From the NCBI GenBank assembly GCA_029255685.2, contig CM055318.2, positions 11,351,001 through 11,415,000 of the forward strand: a DNA stretch of 64,000 nt, written 5' to 3'. This stretch comes from Silene conica. Taxonomy: Eukaryota; Streptophyta; Magnoliopsida; Caryophyllales; Caryophyllaceae. This document shows positions 1-11,834 of the stretch, piece by piece (position 1 is the stretch's first letter; each line of letters begins with the position of its first letter). Below the pieces are notes generated by a model. It did not search any database and was not told the DNA's origin. It saw nothing but the letters and a program-made list of their open reading frames with translations. Position numbers and translations under genes: made by a program.

Positions 1-480
1 ATAGAGCAGAACACTAACAACCACCCAACTACACATACACCATCCACACGCCACCAAACCAGCACCACCCACCACCACCACACCCGGAAGCCGACTAAAA
101 GACCTAGTAAAAAACAGTGCGGCGAGGCACAAAACAAACCACATCAGCGAAACCCACCAACACCGGACCCAGCTCCGACGCACAGAACAGCAACGGAATG
201 ATGAAACTGACGCACAATCAGACCGTGGATGGTCTACCCATGACGAGAAAAAAAAACAGATAATAAGAAAAGAAAAACAACAAACCTGAAAGCAAAAGAC
301 GACTGCGAAGTGGAGACGATAATTACGATTTGAAACAAGAAAACGAGAGTAGGGGATGATGGATCCTCGCCGGCGACCTGAACAGTCGTCGACGAGGGAA
401 TCAAATTAAGGGTTTTTTAATTTGGGTTTTTTTTTTAATTTGGGGTTTTCTCTCCCTTTCTCTCTCTGACGAACACAAAA
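1..480 (-). other. possible 5' leader of a gene running off the left edge on the minus strand
   Basis: No long open frame is present. Read on the minus strand, 480 to 240 is C/T-rich (TCTCTCCCTTTC-like runs) followed by a segment resembling a plant 5' UTR or first exon, with higher GC than the DNA to the right. A gene extending left of the window is an inference from composition only. Confidence 0.2.
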
Positions 481-979
481 CCAAAACCCCACTTTCGTGA
501 TCGCATTTGCTAGTTATTTGTAGTGTTTTCACGTATTTCTAGGTGATTTGAAATGCCGAGTGAAGATCAAGCCCAATTACAAGAAAAGAAATGAAGTATT
601 TATTCCCTTTGAAGTCTTTCTAAGCCGCTTGGGTGTATCAAAAGCAGCTAAGGCGAAACTTAAGCAAGTAGGGTGTAAAAGATTACTCCTATGGGTGTAT
701 CAGACCGAACTTTGGTGTATGAAAAGCAGCCAAAGTGTAACTCAATGGCGTAGTGTGTAAAAATTTGTGCTTGTCGGTAGGTGCATCTCTCAAAGCCAGG
801 GTTATTAGACACTCATCCGACGTAACTGTGACACGACCGGTGTATCGATAAATCGGAACGCTCGTGCAAATTGGGCCCTGACTCAGGTTTGACTCTTGTA
901 ATTGTGTTTTGGCCTTTTGTATAATAGTAAAACCATATTATTCGTAGATAAAGTTGTCACATTTTATTTTATATCAAAA
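481..979. other. intergenic, nothing recognised
   Basis: A 70-codon open frame at 548-760 has no recognisable family, and the codons look random. No repeat or RNA signal was recognised. Confidence 0.4.
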
Positions 980-1010
980 CTAGTTTAATATCCGTGCACA
1001 AATGCACGAT
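980..1010 (-). mobile_element. Helitron-like 3' terminus (minus orientation)
   Basis: Read on the minus strand, a short hairpin (TCGTGCATTTGTGCACGGA, 992-1010) is followed by a 7-nt spacer and CTAG (980-983), then T from the flank. Hairpin, short spacer, CTRR and an A/T insertion site are the 3' signature of plant Helitrons. The 5' TC end could not be located, so the extent is unknown. Confidence 0.4.
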
Positions 1011-1456
1011 ATGAGTAAGGAAAATTTGAAACAAATTAGGTATAACACGTTGCATAAAATTGACCTTAATTGATAGTTTAAAAGTTCCTATGCGATATGA
1101 TTTACTAAATTAGTTATATAGACTAAAATAGTCACCTGGAAAAAAAAACGTGAATAACTTCCTGAATCTTTAAAATTATAATCAAAGAGCTACTATTACA
1201 TGTAAAATATCACAACATAAATACAGAGATTACATTATCAATTTTAAAAAGGTTGTGAATTTTCAATAATGGATGGGAATAATCTTATAAGATTGCGATA
1301 ACTACAATGGACACTTCGTTTGGTCAAATAGCTCGTCCTTTCGTAGCTTTAGTTTTTTTTTTATTTAGTTCTATTTTGAAATCAACTTATACGAATACTC
1401 TAGCTTAAGACCGTTATTCATACGTTTATTTTAAAAAAAAAAACATCACAAATAAA

Positions 1457-1671
1457 ACCAAGTGGTGTTAGTCCAGTGGTAACTGAGTTAAACCTTGAAG
1501 TTTGGAGAAATGCAGGAGTTGAGAGGTCTCAGGTTCGATTAACAGTTGGGGCAATGACCACTTGGCCACTGCAGCTCCCAAAGGGGGTGGCTTACATGGT
1601 CAATGTGCTGGTGGTGCGGGAATGCATCATCCCGGGGGGGATTAAACCCCTCGTTACAAAAAAAAAAAAAA
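1457..1671 (+). mobile_element. tRNA-derived SINE with intact target-site duplications
   Basis: A tRNA-like head carries a Pol III A-box-like segment (GGTGTTAGTCCAGTGGT) and a B box (CTCAGGTTCGATT near 1529-1541). A body of about 120 bp follows, ending in an oligo(A) tail near 1657-1671. The flanks AAACATCACAAATAAA (1441-1456) and AAACATTACAAATAAA (1672-1687) match at 15 of 16 positions. SINEs are copied by LINE reverse transcriptase, and such duplications are the hallmark. An internal open frame at 1476-1700 is a by-product. Confidence 0.82.
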
Positions 1672-1873
1672 AAACATTACAAATAAATGGTTCTGTGTAA
1701 ATATATATTTGATGAAAACAAAAAATTTAGAGAGATTGCGTCTGATCTGTGAATAACGTTATTGAGAAACATTTTACATGATGAGGGGGGACTTATTTAA
1801 TGATGCAATGAGATTCAAACCTTTGATAGTCTAGTGTGAATTTTGTCAATTCCAATTACATCAAGCTTTTAAA

Positions 1874-2475
1874 GGGTAGTTTGGTTCGCATAAAGGTATC
1901 GGTATGGAATCAGGAATCAAACCAGGGTGGTATGGGTTTGGAACTCGATTCCTCATACCTTGTGTTTGGTTCAATTCAGTAATGAGGAATGAAATTTTTT
2001 TCTATGTCGATTTTATCAACTTTATACATTTACATATATACTACAATTTTTTTCTTTAAAATTTTCATATATTAATTATTCAAAACTTGTATATATTTTA
2101 ATTTTATAAATTTTATTATTTTTAATATCATAATATCTATCCTTAAATGTATAAATAAAAACTCAAAGAAAAATTATTCTTGTAAATTATACGGAAACAA
2201 AAATCTTAGAAGAAAAATAATTATATGCATATGTCTATTTTTATTAGAGAAAATATTTGTTTTTTACTATATTATTTTTTCAATTTCATTGTATAATTTG
2301 ATACTCATGGGTATCAATCTCATACCCTTCTCCCTCTTGGGTATGAGAAACTCATACCTTATGGGTTTGAGGTATTGGTATCAAATTCTAAAAAATGTAA
2401 AACAAACACAAGGTATGGGGTTAGATCATTCCAAACTCATACCTCATACCTAAAGTGAGTGAACCAAACACCCCC
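1874..2475. mobile_element. MITE-like element with GGTATGAG-rich inverted ends
   Basis: The left end reads GGGTAGTTTGGTTCGCATAA. The right end, read on the minus strand, reads GGGGGTGTTTGGTTCACTCA. Both are followed by repeated GGTATGAG/CTCATACC motifs, with an AT-rich non-coding centre. This is the architecture of a non-autonomous DNA transposon. I found no clear target-site duplication, so the superfamily is left open. Confidence 0.5.
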
Positions 2476-2529
2476 TGAGAAGTATCAAATTTCATCTCCT
2501 CAATTACTTGCGTGAATTTATACATAATA

Positions 2530-2619
2530 CTACCTCTGTTCTAGTGAGATGTTTACACTTCTTTTATTTTGTGAGGGGAAAATAAAGGAAGTGTAAACAT
2601 ATGACTGAGACGGAGGGAG
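2530..2619. mobile_element. Stowaway MITE (Tc1/mariner-type)
   Basis: A 90-bp inverted-repeat element begins CTACCTCTGTTC and ends with the complement of ACTCCCTCCGTC, flanked by TA on both sides (2528-2529, 2620-2621). The arms include GTTTACACTTC and its complement, so the single strand folds into a near-complete hairpin. CTCCCTCCGT ends with TA duplication define plant Stowaway elements. Confidence 0.75.
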
Positions 2620-3149
2620 TATATAATATCCCAAAATTTATTGAAAACCCTAAATGACATCCAAACCCACAAAGTCTAAGTTTATCATCTACAACCAACA
2701 ATTATATATGAATCTATAAAAAAGAATTATGAAGAAAGTCGCAGAAAAATCAAACTGGTAAAAAAATGAAGCTACTCGACTTCAGTTGGCTAATATTTTA
2801 TAATTTGAGATTTTATGCTTCGTACGTGGTTCTTAATTAGAGTTAGAGCCCAAAATATATTAAGAGATATTCTGCATGGTACCCCTCAATTTTTCGACTT
2901 TCTACATGGTACCCCTACACTTTTTAAAACATACATGGCTGGTACCCCTAATTGTTGTCATTATCACTACGTATACCCCTAAATTTTATTTTAAACTCAT
3001 TTTTAAGCGTTAAATGATTACTTAGGCGCATAACCAAACTTGACATTTATCATCTCGACATAAGGACTCTATTAGAGTTAATATCCATTCTTTGGACGTG
3101 ATAATTTGGGAAAGATCAATAATTTTTCCTTCACCTTTTTTTAGCCCGT

Positions 3150-3355
3150 ATCATTTAATATATTAAAGCAACAGCCGGTAACCGCTATTAGGTGACGTGT
3201 CGCGCTCATATCGATCGACCGTATAAAATACAGATTATGTACACAATAAATACGTAAAACAAAAACTACCCACTCATCGGGGGATTCGATCCTGTGACCT
3301 ATTGTCAACAATAGTTCCATCTTAACCACTAGACTAAGACATCTTCGATATCACC
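3150..3355 (-). mobile_element. tRNA-derived SINE-like unit inside the MULE
   Basis: On the minus strand the segment reads as a tRNA-like head, with TTAGTCTAGTGGTTAAG (A-box region) followed by CACAGGATCGAATCC (B box) near 3282-3296. It is closely related to the unit at 4795-4880, which supports a dispersed family. Tail and duplications are not clear. Confidence 0.45.
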
Positions 3356-3492
3356 GTCTCTAATTTGTAAAAGTTATTCCGTCCACACTATTTTCTATTT
3401 GTCTCCATTTTTTCGCCATCTTAATTACTTGAATTTTTCCTAAACTGTAAAAATAGTACTCTGTACTTTTTATCAACTTATACTTTTACACA

Positions 3493-3681
3493 AATTCTTA
3501 TTTGCAACGGCACTATCCGTCGCAAGCATGTGACGGATACCGTTTTCTCTCACAAAATACTCATTTTTTCTCTCTCTCCAACACTATTTCTGTGGTCCCC
3601 TTTCTCCACTAACTCATTTTGTATCCATTTTATCTCACAAAAGATCCGTCACAAATGGTAACCCGTCGCAAGCAAGACTTA
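3493..3681 (+). mobile_element. MITE, AATTCTTATTTGCAACGG family, copy 1
   Basis: About 190 bp, ending in imperfect inverted repeats built on TTGCRACGG and CCGTCGCAAG. Almost the same sequence recurs at 47764-47952, and a diverged inverted copy lies at 48761-48938. Three dispersed copies in one window with shared ends support a mobile element. No coding capacity. Confidence 0.62.
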
Positions 3682-4794
3682 CTGATACTTTTAATATCCT
3701 CATAAATACCAGATTTTTGCAAAACATTTAATATCCAACCATATTTTTTAGTAATTATCATATAATAGTTTTTTTTTTTAACAATTATTAATCACGGCAT
3801 GTTTTTAGACATGATCGATTTTACGAAACTATTTTTTGGGTCACGGGTAAGAAGGGTCCCGAAATTTAAGGTGAAAGAAAACAATTTGATGAATGTAGTA
3901 TAACTATTAATGTAGTGGAAGAAAATATTCAATATTATTAATGTTTTTTAGCATATGTGAGATATTATAAATTGTTTCAACACTACAAAACAAAGGTCAA
4001 TATCATAGAAATGTCCGTCGAAAACGTCATTTGGTTTTGTTGCAAAAGTAACGTTGGCCTTAAACAACCGTCGCAAGAGGTAAATTGAGACGAAATATTT
4101 CCTCCCAGAACAAAGATGACTCCGTCTCAACTCTCAATTGTCATATAAGAGTCAACATTATTAGGTGTTGTCGACTTTATGTTATTATTGAAATATGACC
4201 GACTTTATATTACTACTCCGTATTTTTTAGGTTACCCGTAATAAGGGTTTGAAAATTTTATATTGGAGAAATACAAACTAATAAATGTAATATATTAACA
4301 AATGTAGTTTCTAAAGACATTTTTCTATATTTGTAATGTTGTTGGCTATTGGCAAAACATTATAAATATTTTTTACACAAATTATATGTGGCCTGTCACA
4401 ATTTTGTATTATTTACAAACAATTTAATTACTTTTGAACACCATTTATTAAAAGAGGATTTTTGAAAATAATTAATTTTTGTTATATTTTGCCATCTCTA
4501 CGAAATATCGAATAATTTGTGATAATTTTCATATTTTTTCTACTATAGTCTTTTAATTACCCGGTAATTCCTTTTTTTTCTGTCATTTTTCTTCGTCGGA
4601 GTCGTTTTAGGTTATACATTGTTTTTGTAGATGTGATCTAATTTGGGGGATTAACTTAACTTACTTAGTTTGACTATGGCAGATTCGATTAATGGTAAAC
4701 GACTTAATTTGCGAAAATGATTTGGGTGTTTAGCGTGAAAAAAAGGCTCAATTATTTTTTGTTGGCTCAACGAAGCACGCACTTGGTCGCATTA

Positions 4795-4880
4795 AAATAG
4801 AGGGGAGGAGGAATCGAACCTAGGACCTATTGTCCAGGATAGCTCCGTCTTCACCACTGAACAAAGACATCAAAAAGACT
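4795..4880 (-). mobile_element. tRNA-derived SINE-like unit inside the MULE
   Basis: The minus strand carries a tRNA-like head: GTTCAGTGGTGAAGACGG, then CCTAGGTTCGATTCC as B box. The middle, GGACAATAGGTC, is shared with the unit at 3150-3355. Probably a decayed SINE of the same family. Confidence 0.45.
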
Positions 4881-6980
4881 CAATCTATTATTAGACTATG
4901 CAATTCTCCAAATTAACTAATTAAGAAATAAACTTGATTAATGGTGGCAGGTCTATCTCCAAAGAAAATCAAGATGACAACATTATTTGGTATTGTTTCT
5001 TATTTCGGTTGTGTTTGCTTATGATTTAAGGTGAAATCTAAAGATGTTTAACTGAATATCGAAAATTAGGGGTCGTTGTTTGATTTTTAATCCAAAATTT
5101 ATAGTCGGAGTGATCCGAGATTAATGGTTGCAGAGGAGTTAAAAGATTCTATGCACAAGTTCGATTAGTGCAATACCATCTCTTTTTGATGTCTTAACAT
5201 TTTTTTTTTATCTTCTTTGACATTTAGTTTTTTAGTTGTTGAATTTGTAGTGTTCAATTGTTCATATTCAGTTATACCAACATTTGACCCTCTTATAAGG
5301 TCATTATTACAGTTAGTTTCACTTTGCATAAATAGCTCATCTAATAGACCCTACAACTCTACCAACATCTTCTAATAAGTTAGCTCCAAACTACTAAGCT
5401 TTAGAGGAAGGAGTTGAGAGTTTTCACAATTTTTAGTTTGCTTAGTAGTAGCCGCTAACAGCTTTAACAGAATAAAACCTTAACAGAATAAATAAAGTTG
5501 GATATTGAAGTCTTGAAGAGGACGATAATGAAAATTTTAGGTAGGTAACTAGGGTTAGACCGTTCTTATAGATGAATACGAAGTAAGTGATTTGTGTATC
5601 CTACACGAATACGTGTCCAGGTGTCGGATTTGACTATTATATGAAAAAATATCATCTTTTTGGTATAAAATTGAGTATCCAAGTGTCATACCTATGTCCA
5701 AGTGTCCAGTGTGCGATTGTCTGCGCAATATAGCTATAAGTATTGGTTGTAAAATTATGGTTATGTTACTATCAATTATACGACTACCAAATTAGGAAAT
5801 GATCATTTTTAATTTGATTTAATCATTGTGAGACTACTATTTTAAGGCATACACCCTCCGACTCTAAATTATTCCATTTTTCAAAATTCCTGATGTGGAT
5901 TTTGAACAAATAGGTCAATTCAAAGGAATTAGACGGAATAATATGTACTAAATTTTATTACTCCGTATATTTTAATTTGTTTCACCTTACCAAATTAGCT
6001 AATACATATTGGAGGGCTCGAATTTTGTATACTCCGTCTTAGTTTGTAAAGGCGCGCCTCGAGTGCGCCTAAGATGCTCCATGGATGAGACACTAACCAA
6101 ATCTCTCCTTGGTGCAACTTAGATTTCCTAGGACACATTAAATGAGACTTAACAGATTATTTGAAATCTAATAAACCCTAGAACTTTTCAGAATATGCTA
6201 CTGCATAAGCACTGCTGAAAATGCAAATTATCTCACAATTAGAAAGTATGAATGTTACACTATATTAACATTTGGTGTTTGCATTCCAGGGAAACAACAA
6301 AGGGTGTCAAAGTTCAATTTCAATTTGAAGGCACAAATGCAAGGAGATTGGATATGGCGTGATTAAAATGACCTCGCTTTAATTGCTTGATTTTAGTACT
6401 CGGTGTGGGCCTGTATCATACAACCTTTACAACATTCCGTTGGTATTTATATTTAGAATTGCACTAATATGTTTGATATTGTTATATTTGATGGAGTCAG
6501 TCTCATTAATTCTTTGATTTTGTACGGAATATAGAAAAATGACTATATTAAACGAGATTTTTCTTACGATGAAGGAATAATGATTTGAATCATCTCTGTT
6601 TTTATTTTCGGATTATCATTCGGAAACAATCTCTATGTTTTGTTAATGCAACCGTAAAATTGAGTATCTCCGACCTCTTGCATCATGGTTTATGGGAGTC
6701 ATTCAGGTATAACGTAATATTGTACTTTTTCACATTAACGATGAGATTACCCGTGTCGTCTTCCTCCTTTGATTTCCCTAAGGACTTTTATTATCTTTAC
6801 GTTTGTTTTGTGTTCAATCAATATTTAAGGTGTAAGAATGGATATCTATTTTTAAACTATTTATTGATTTTATACATATATATTCACTTATTTAAACATT
6901 TCCATATTTATACAAAATATTTATATTTTTGAGTTAAAACTGCCACCTACATAATTGTTTTATACTTAGATTCATATTAT

Positions 6981-7012
6981 ACCCGTGCATTTATGCACGG
7001 GTTACACACTAG
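6981..7012 (+). mobile_element. Helitron-like 3' terminus (plus orientation)
   Basis: A perfect 10-bp stem (ACCCGTGCAT, 2-nt loop, ATGCACGGGT at 6981-7002) is followed by six bases and CTAG (7009-7012), then T. This matches the Helitron 3' signature and resembles the minus-strand end at 980. It lies just inside the right MULE arm. The 5' end was not found. Confidence 0.45.
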
Positions 7013-7280
7013 TATATCTATAAATATTAGGATCGAGATGGATATTGAGCCTAATAGAGTCCTTATTATGTCATGTGATAATAAATGACAAACTTCCTTA
7101 CGCATTCAAGTTATCACTTAAAGCTTAAAAATGAGTTTAATTGACGTAAAATAAAGTTTAGGGGTACACGTAGTGATAATAACAACAATTAGGGGTACCG
7201 TGTATGTTTTAAAAAGTGTTGGGTACCATGTAGAAAGTCAAAAAATTGAGGAGTACCATGTAGAATATCCCATATATTAA

Positions 7281-8357
7281 TGTATAACCTTATCTAACCA
7301 TATAATCGTATATAAGATATGCAAGTGAATGTTTTAGATTATTAATTTGTACATAAAAATTCAATTTTTCTCTTCAAACTAATTCAAATCTACGACAATC
7401 TTAGTTGGAGTCATCACGGGATGTAAAGGTGAAAAAAGAAGGTGAAATACTTAGTTTTCGTCTGATCGATAAACGAATAATATATGCATTATATATAAAA
7501 AAATAAAAATAAAGTATGGTATGAAAATGTATGATTAAATTTGCGGAAAAGAAGGATAACTTGATTCAATTCACGGGAATGATTTTGGCAAAACCAAATA
7601 ATTTGGAAATAAAATCTACCCATATAGTAAAACCTAAACCAACAAATAAAAAGAAGAAATTCATAGTTATAGTGCAATATAACGATTGAATCATGCATGC
7701 ACAAAACTGTTGCTCCTTGATAATAAAAATTCGTCCTTATTAATTTGCACATATAAAATAATGATAAGAACCTCGAGAAAAAAACTTAATCGAAGAAAGT
7801 GTGAGCAAATTACCAATATAACCATTCTAAATTTCGTTAGCATAAACATTATAAGTGTTGAGTAGAGAACTCAAGAAAAAAGGTTGGGGAATTTTGTAAT
7901 CAGCGTTGAGGAAAAAAGATGGTCACGATTTGAAGAAAAATAATCTTTTTCGGGTTGAAAGATATCTTTTATTTTTTTAACGGAAGGTTGAAACTTTGCT
8001 CCTTTTATTAGGGAAACTAAATTTAATGCACGTGCGATACACGAGTTTGTAAATAATGTCCTTTTGATTAAGCTTTTGTTGAGACTAATAATAAAATTAA
8101 TAAAAGAATTGATTAGTGATTTTTTAAATAAAAATCATACTTTAAGCTATAAAAAATTATATTTTTAGTCGAAATCAAATCAGTAAAGTTGTTATTAATT
8201 CAGTTTAACTTAATTAAACTTGAATTAATTTGAAAGAATTCTATTTCCTATTCTATTAACGATACTAATATCTTATCAATTTTATTATTCTTTATTAAAT
8301 TAAGTAATGTGTATGAGAGTTTGTACCATCATCTATTTTGAGAAAGACTAAAATTAA
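7281..8357. other. AT-rich intergenic DNA, nothing recognised
   Basis: Only low-complexity open frames occur, such as an 87-codon minus frame at 7489-7752 rich in Phe, Tyr and Leu. No repeat ends, RNA signals or gene families were recognised. Confidence 0.4.
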
Positions 8358-8771
8358 GAGTAAATTAAATTTTAGTCTTTTTTGAAATTAAAATTTTTAA
8401 AATTACTCCCTTTTGAAATTTTTTCATAAAATTACACTCTTAATTTGCATTTTTTACTAAAATTGCTCCCAAACTCCACTTTTAGTGACTTATTTCGTCT
8501 ATTTTTGAATTTTTAAATATATTCCGTTTGTGGCTTAGTCAATTTATACATTGGAAGATATAAATATGTAGAAAAATGTAAGACGTTTTCAAAAACAGAA
8601 TAAATAAATCAACTCAAATCAGTTTTTTAAAGCAATTTTAGGAAAAAAATGCAATTTTATGGAGTAATTTTAGCAAAAAATGCAACGTAAGGAATTAATT
8701 TTAGAAAAAAATTCAAAAGGTAATAATTTTAAAAATTTTGATTTCAAAACGAAGTAAAATCTAATTTACTC
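8358..8771. mobile_element. MITE with about 65-bp inverted ends, probably MULE-type
   Basis: The left arm begins GAGTAAATTAAATTTTAGTC. The right arm on the minus strand begins GAGTAAATTAGATTTTACTT. The arms stay similar for about 65 bp. The flanking 9-mers TAAAATTAA (8349-8357) and ATTAATTAA (8772-8780) agree at most positions. No coding sequence. Confidence 0.6.
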
Positions 8772-8789
8772 ATTAATTAATATTAAGAG

Positions 8790-9745
8790 GAGAAAATTGT
8801 TGATTACATCCTTATAAAAACATTTTGAAACTTACAGCCTTATTAATTTTTTTTTGAACATTACAGTCATAATATTAGTTTTGATCAAAAATTACAGTCA
8901 AAAGATTACCTCCGACGGAAAATTGATGCCAAATTGGATTTTCGTGACTTAAGTTGATTTTTTAAGACCAAAATACCCTTATCCACCTTCATCTCTTACT
9001 TCATCTCTAAATCAAAATCAATGCTTCATCTTTCCATTTGTTTAACAGTTTACCCAGTTTTTTATTCTTCTTTTTTCTAACTCTTCATTTGTTCAACAAA
9101 TTCTCTAATTCACCATTTTCTTCAAATTCTATGATAATTCTACATTGGAATATGTCTATTTTCTCTTAAAAGTAAAATCATCAATTTTTCACAAATTCAA
9201 AATAATTAGGGTTCTTCAATTTTAATAATATGTGTTCAAATTGGACATAAACCCAAATCAACTTCTGGATATAAACCCTAATTTGGGACATAAACTCTAA
9301 ATCTAATTCAAATTGGGGATAATTTCAAATTCGCATCAACAACAATAACAAAACGAATACTTACCCCTTGACTTAGAGCCATCAGATGCGGACACGTTTT
9401 TTCTACTCATGATTAGAATTCGTTACTTGACAAACAAGGATGCAATGAAGAAGAAGATTAGGGCAAGATTTAGGGGCAAACAAATTGGGGGAAAATTGGG
9501 GGAAAGAATAGAGGGTTTTGGGTAAATAAAGAAGGTAAATGAAAGTTCAAATGAAAGGTTAACAGTGATAGGCACAAATATAGACAAGGGCATATCGGTC
9601 ATTTTTTGACAAAATTGACCGGAAACATGGTTTTGACGCAATTTTCAAAGAAAGCTAATATTATGGCTGTAAGTTTAAAAAAAAATTAATAAGGCTGTAA
9701 GTTTCAAAATGTGATTTTTATAAGGCTGTAATCAACAATTTTCTC
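8790..9745. mobile_element. non-autonomous MULE, 0.96 kb
   Basis: Inverted ends of about 90 bp begin GAGAAAATTGTTGATTACA on both strands and share the repeated phrase CTTACAGCCTTATTAATTTT. The flanks TATTAAGAG (8781-8789) and TATTAAGAA (9746-9754) agree at 8 of 9 positions, typical of Mutator-like elements. A 72-codon minus frame at 9423-9641 has no recognisable family and is probably fortuitous. Confidence 0.78.
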
Positions 9746-9769
9746 TATTAAGAATGAAATAATAATGGC

Positions 9770-9992
9770 AAATTCTTATTTCAGACGGGCTGTTTTCCGT
9801 TTGAAATAAGACGGACTAATTGTAGTCATTTTTATAATAAAATGTTATCATTTTTTTGATATGTTACCAGCATATTCAGGGTAAAAAGTGACGAATTCGC
9901 AATAAAACATTTTGTTATTAAATGATTACATTGTAATAAAAAATTGGTAATATTAAGTCTGTCTTATTTTGGTTCGTCTAAAGCAAGAATTT
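9770..9992. mobile_element. MITE with AAATTCTTATTTCAGACGG ends
   Basis: The left end AAATTCTTATTTCAGACGG is matched on the opposite strand at the right by AAATTCTTGCTTTAGACG. It is about 223 bp and non-coding. The outer AAATTCTT resembles the 3493 and 47764 MITEs, so these may be related families. Confidence 0.52.
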
Positions 9993-10029
9993 TAAAATAA
10001 TAATTAACTGCATTTTCTCATCCTGGGGG

Positions 10030-11650
10030 AACCAAAGGGTAAGTAGCATGAGAATGGTCCCAAGGAACTGAAGTTCCCTGAGGCAAAAGACAAACTAAAA
10101 TAAAGCAAATAAAATATCACCGTCTCCCCGACAACAGCGCCAAATTTTGACACGGCTGTCGCAACTTATCAAAAATAACCCAACGCTCTCTAACTAATAT
10201 AGTCAGGGAAATTCGGGGTCGAATCCACAGAAAGAATGTAAATATTCTATTTGCTAATTAAGGTCTGTCTAAGTTACAAATTGGGTTTGTTTGGTTTTAT
10301 GATTGCTAAACTAAAGTTGTGAAGGAAAGAGAAATAAAGAGTATAAAAATTAAGGAGAGAAAACTAGGATAGTCGGTTTACCAATGAAAGTCCGACGGTT
10401 ATAATCTAAGTTGTAGATCGGTCGCAAATATCAGTCTACGGGGTAGTGAAAAGGTCCTCTCGGATCACTAATCGCCCTAGAATGCTTCTAAAGGGATCTC
10501 GCAACTTATTAGGGCCCTCTAATGTGTGTAACAGGTCTAACCCTTACCAGACTTTCGATCTTAGGTCGGGGTTTACCGAATCAATTAATCAATCATGCAC
10601 ATAAAAGGACTAATCGCAATTAAATGCTACAATTAACAACAAAGGCATAAAACAATTAACCAATCTAAACCTATTCAAAATCTGTCATGAATTCATTAGC
10701 TCCCATATATCCTAGCGAAGGAATTAACTACGCATAACGGGATTAATAATAAGGATAATCGAAATAACTAGGGAGTAATTCATGATCAAGAAATAACAAG
10801 AGTAGCGAAACATAAAACAAAAGACTAAAGTAATGAAGAAATTAAGAATAAATAACAAGGAAAGTTTAATTACCAATAATCAGGCAGAGTAACGAAAGAA
10901 AAATTCCAGACCTAAAAATATAAAGAAGGTTTTTTTGTCGAAAGGAAATGTAGTAGTGAATATTAAGGTAAAAGATTAGATATTAGATAGCCTAGGAGGA
11001 GTCCATCTTTGTTCTAAAATAACAGACGAAGAAAATTTCACGCTAACCTAATGGGCAGAATAAAACAAGTCTCGACAAATAAAAAGAGAAACCAGACGAT
11101 CGATTTAAATTCTAGTCGATCGACTAAAAACAGAGAAAAATTGCATTCCATCGACTAGAATATAAGTCGATCGACTGCTTTGTCGTCGCGCAGTTTCTGC
11201 AATGCGCACTGAACTTTAAATGGTCGTCGTTTTTTCGATACTCGGGCAAATAGAGCGTTTCGGTAGCGTTGAAAAACTAACATGATAAGCCTTCACCTAC
11301 AATTTGAATCACTTGATTATCATTTGTATAACCTAGTTAGGACTCTTCAAAGTAGGCACTAGCAATGTGAACCTCAGAATATCACTTCAAACTATCACCA
11401 ATAACCAAGTAAGGGGTTTAATTCAACCGTAACCTCTTCAAATGTTCGGTAAGCTTCCTTAGTAGCAGGAAATCCGATCTATAGCTCTTCTAAGTTTTCA
11501 TGTGTTCAAGAATCGGCTCAAAATGCGATAAAGTGTCATTTCTTGCAGAACCAATACGAATACAGCAAAGTAGCAAATATGAAGAATTTGACACGAAAAT
11601 ATATCCTAAAAGCATCGAATATACATAGAAATGCGTGCTAAAATGTTAAG
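10030..11650 (-). mobile_element. fossil Ty3/gypsy LTR with primer-binding site (minus strand)
   Basis: On the minus strand an LTR end (...CCGTGTCA, boundary at 10148) is followed by TTTGGCGCTGTTGTCGGGGA at about 10127-10146. This is the primer-binding-site style of Athila/Tat-type gypsy elements. The LTR occupies about 10148-11650, with its outer end uncertain. Only about 100 bp of interior remain on the left. It looks like an old remnant without coding domains. It contains perfect palindromes AGTCGATCGACT at 11114-11125 and 11165-11176. Confidence 0.55.
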
Positions 11651-11834
11651 AAAATTGCATATAAAATGCACACAGCAAGCCAGCAACTTCTCTATAAACT
11701 AATGTAATCTATACAACACTATTAGCCTTTGCATTATTTTGAACATTCCCCACTAATTCAAATGATAGACAAAATTTTTAGTATATTAATAAGGATCGGT
11801 ACTTAAGCATTAATATCTTTCAATTTGAACTAAC

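Larger units (their letters stand above)
2864..7271. mobile_element. non-autonomous Mutator-like element (MULE), 4.4 kb
   Basis: Inverted ends of about 230 bp run from 2864 to about 3095 and, on the minus strand, from 7271 to about 7035. They begin GAGATATTCTGCATGG and GGGATATTCTACATGG and share GGTACCCCT motifs. The flanks are an exact 9-bp duplication, ATATATTAA (2855-2863 and 7272-7280), as expected for Mutator-like elements. No transposase is seen inside. The interior holds two SINE-like units, a MITE and a Helitron-like end. From about 4900 to 6970 I recognise no gene; a 115-codon frame at 6585-6932 is low-complexity and AT-rich. This element explains the whole interval. Confidence 0.82.

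Noticed and set aside
548-760. 70-codon open frame near the left end
   Set aside because: No recognisable family, no splice or promoter context, and length expected by chance.
3980-4130. CACTA end at CACTACAAAACAAAGG
   Set aside because: Only the first bases agree, there is no subterminal array of adequate size and no partner end.
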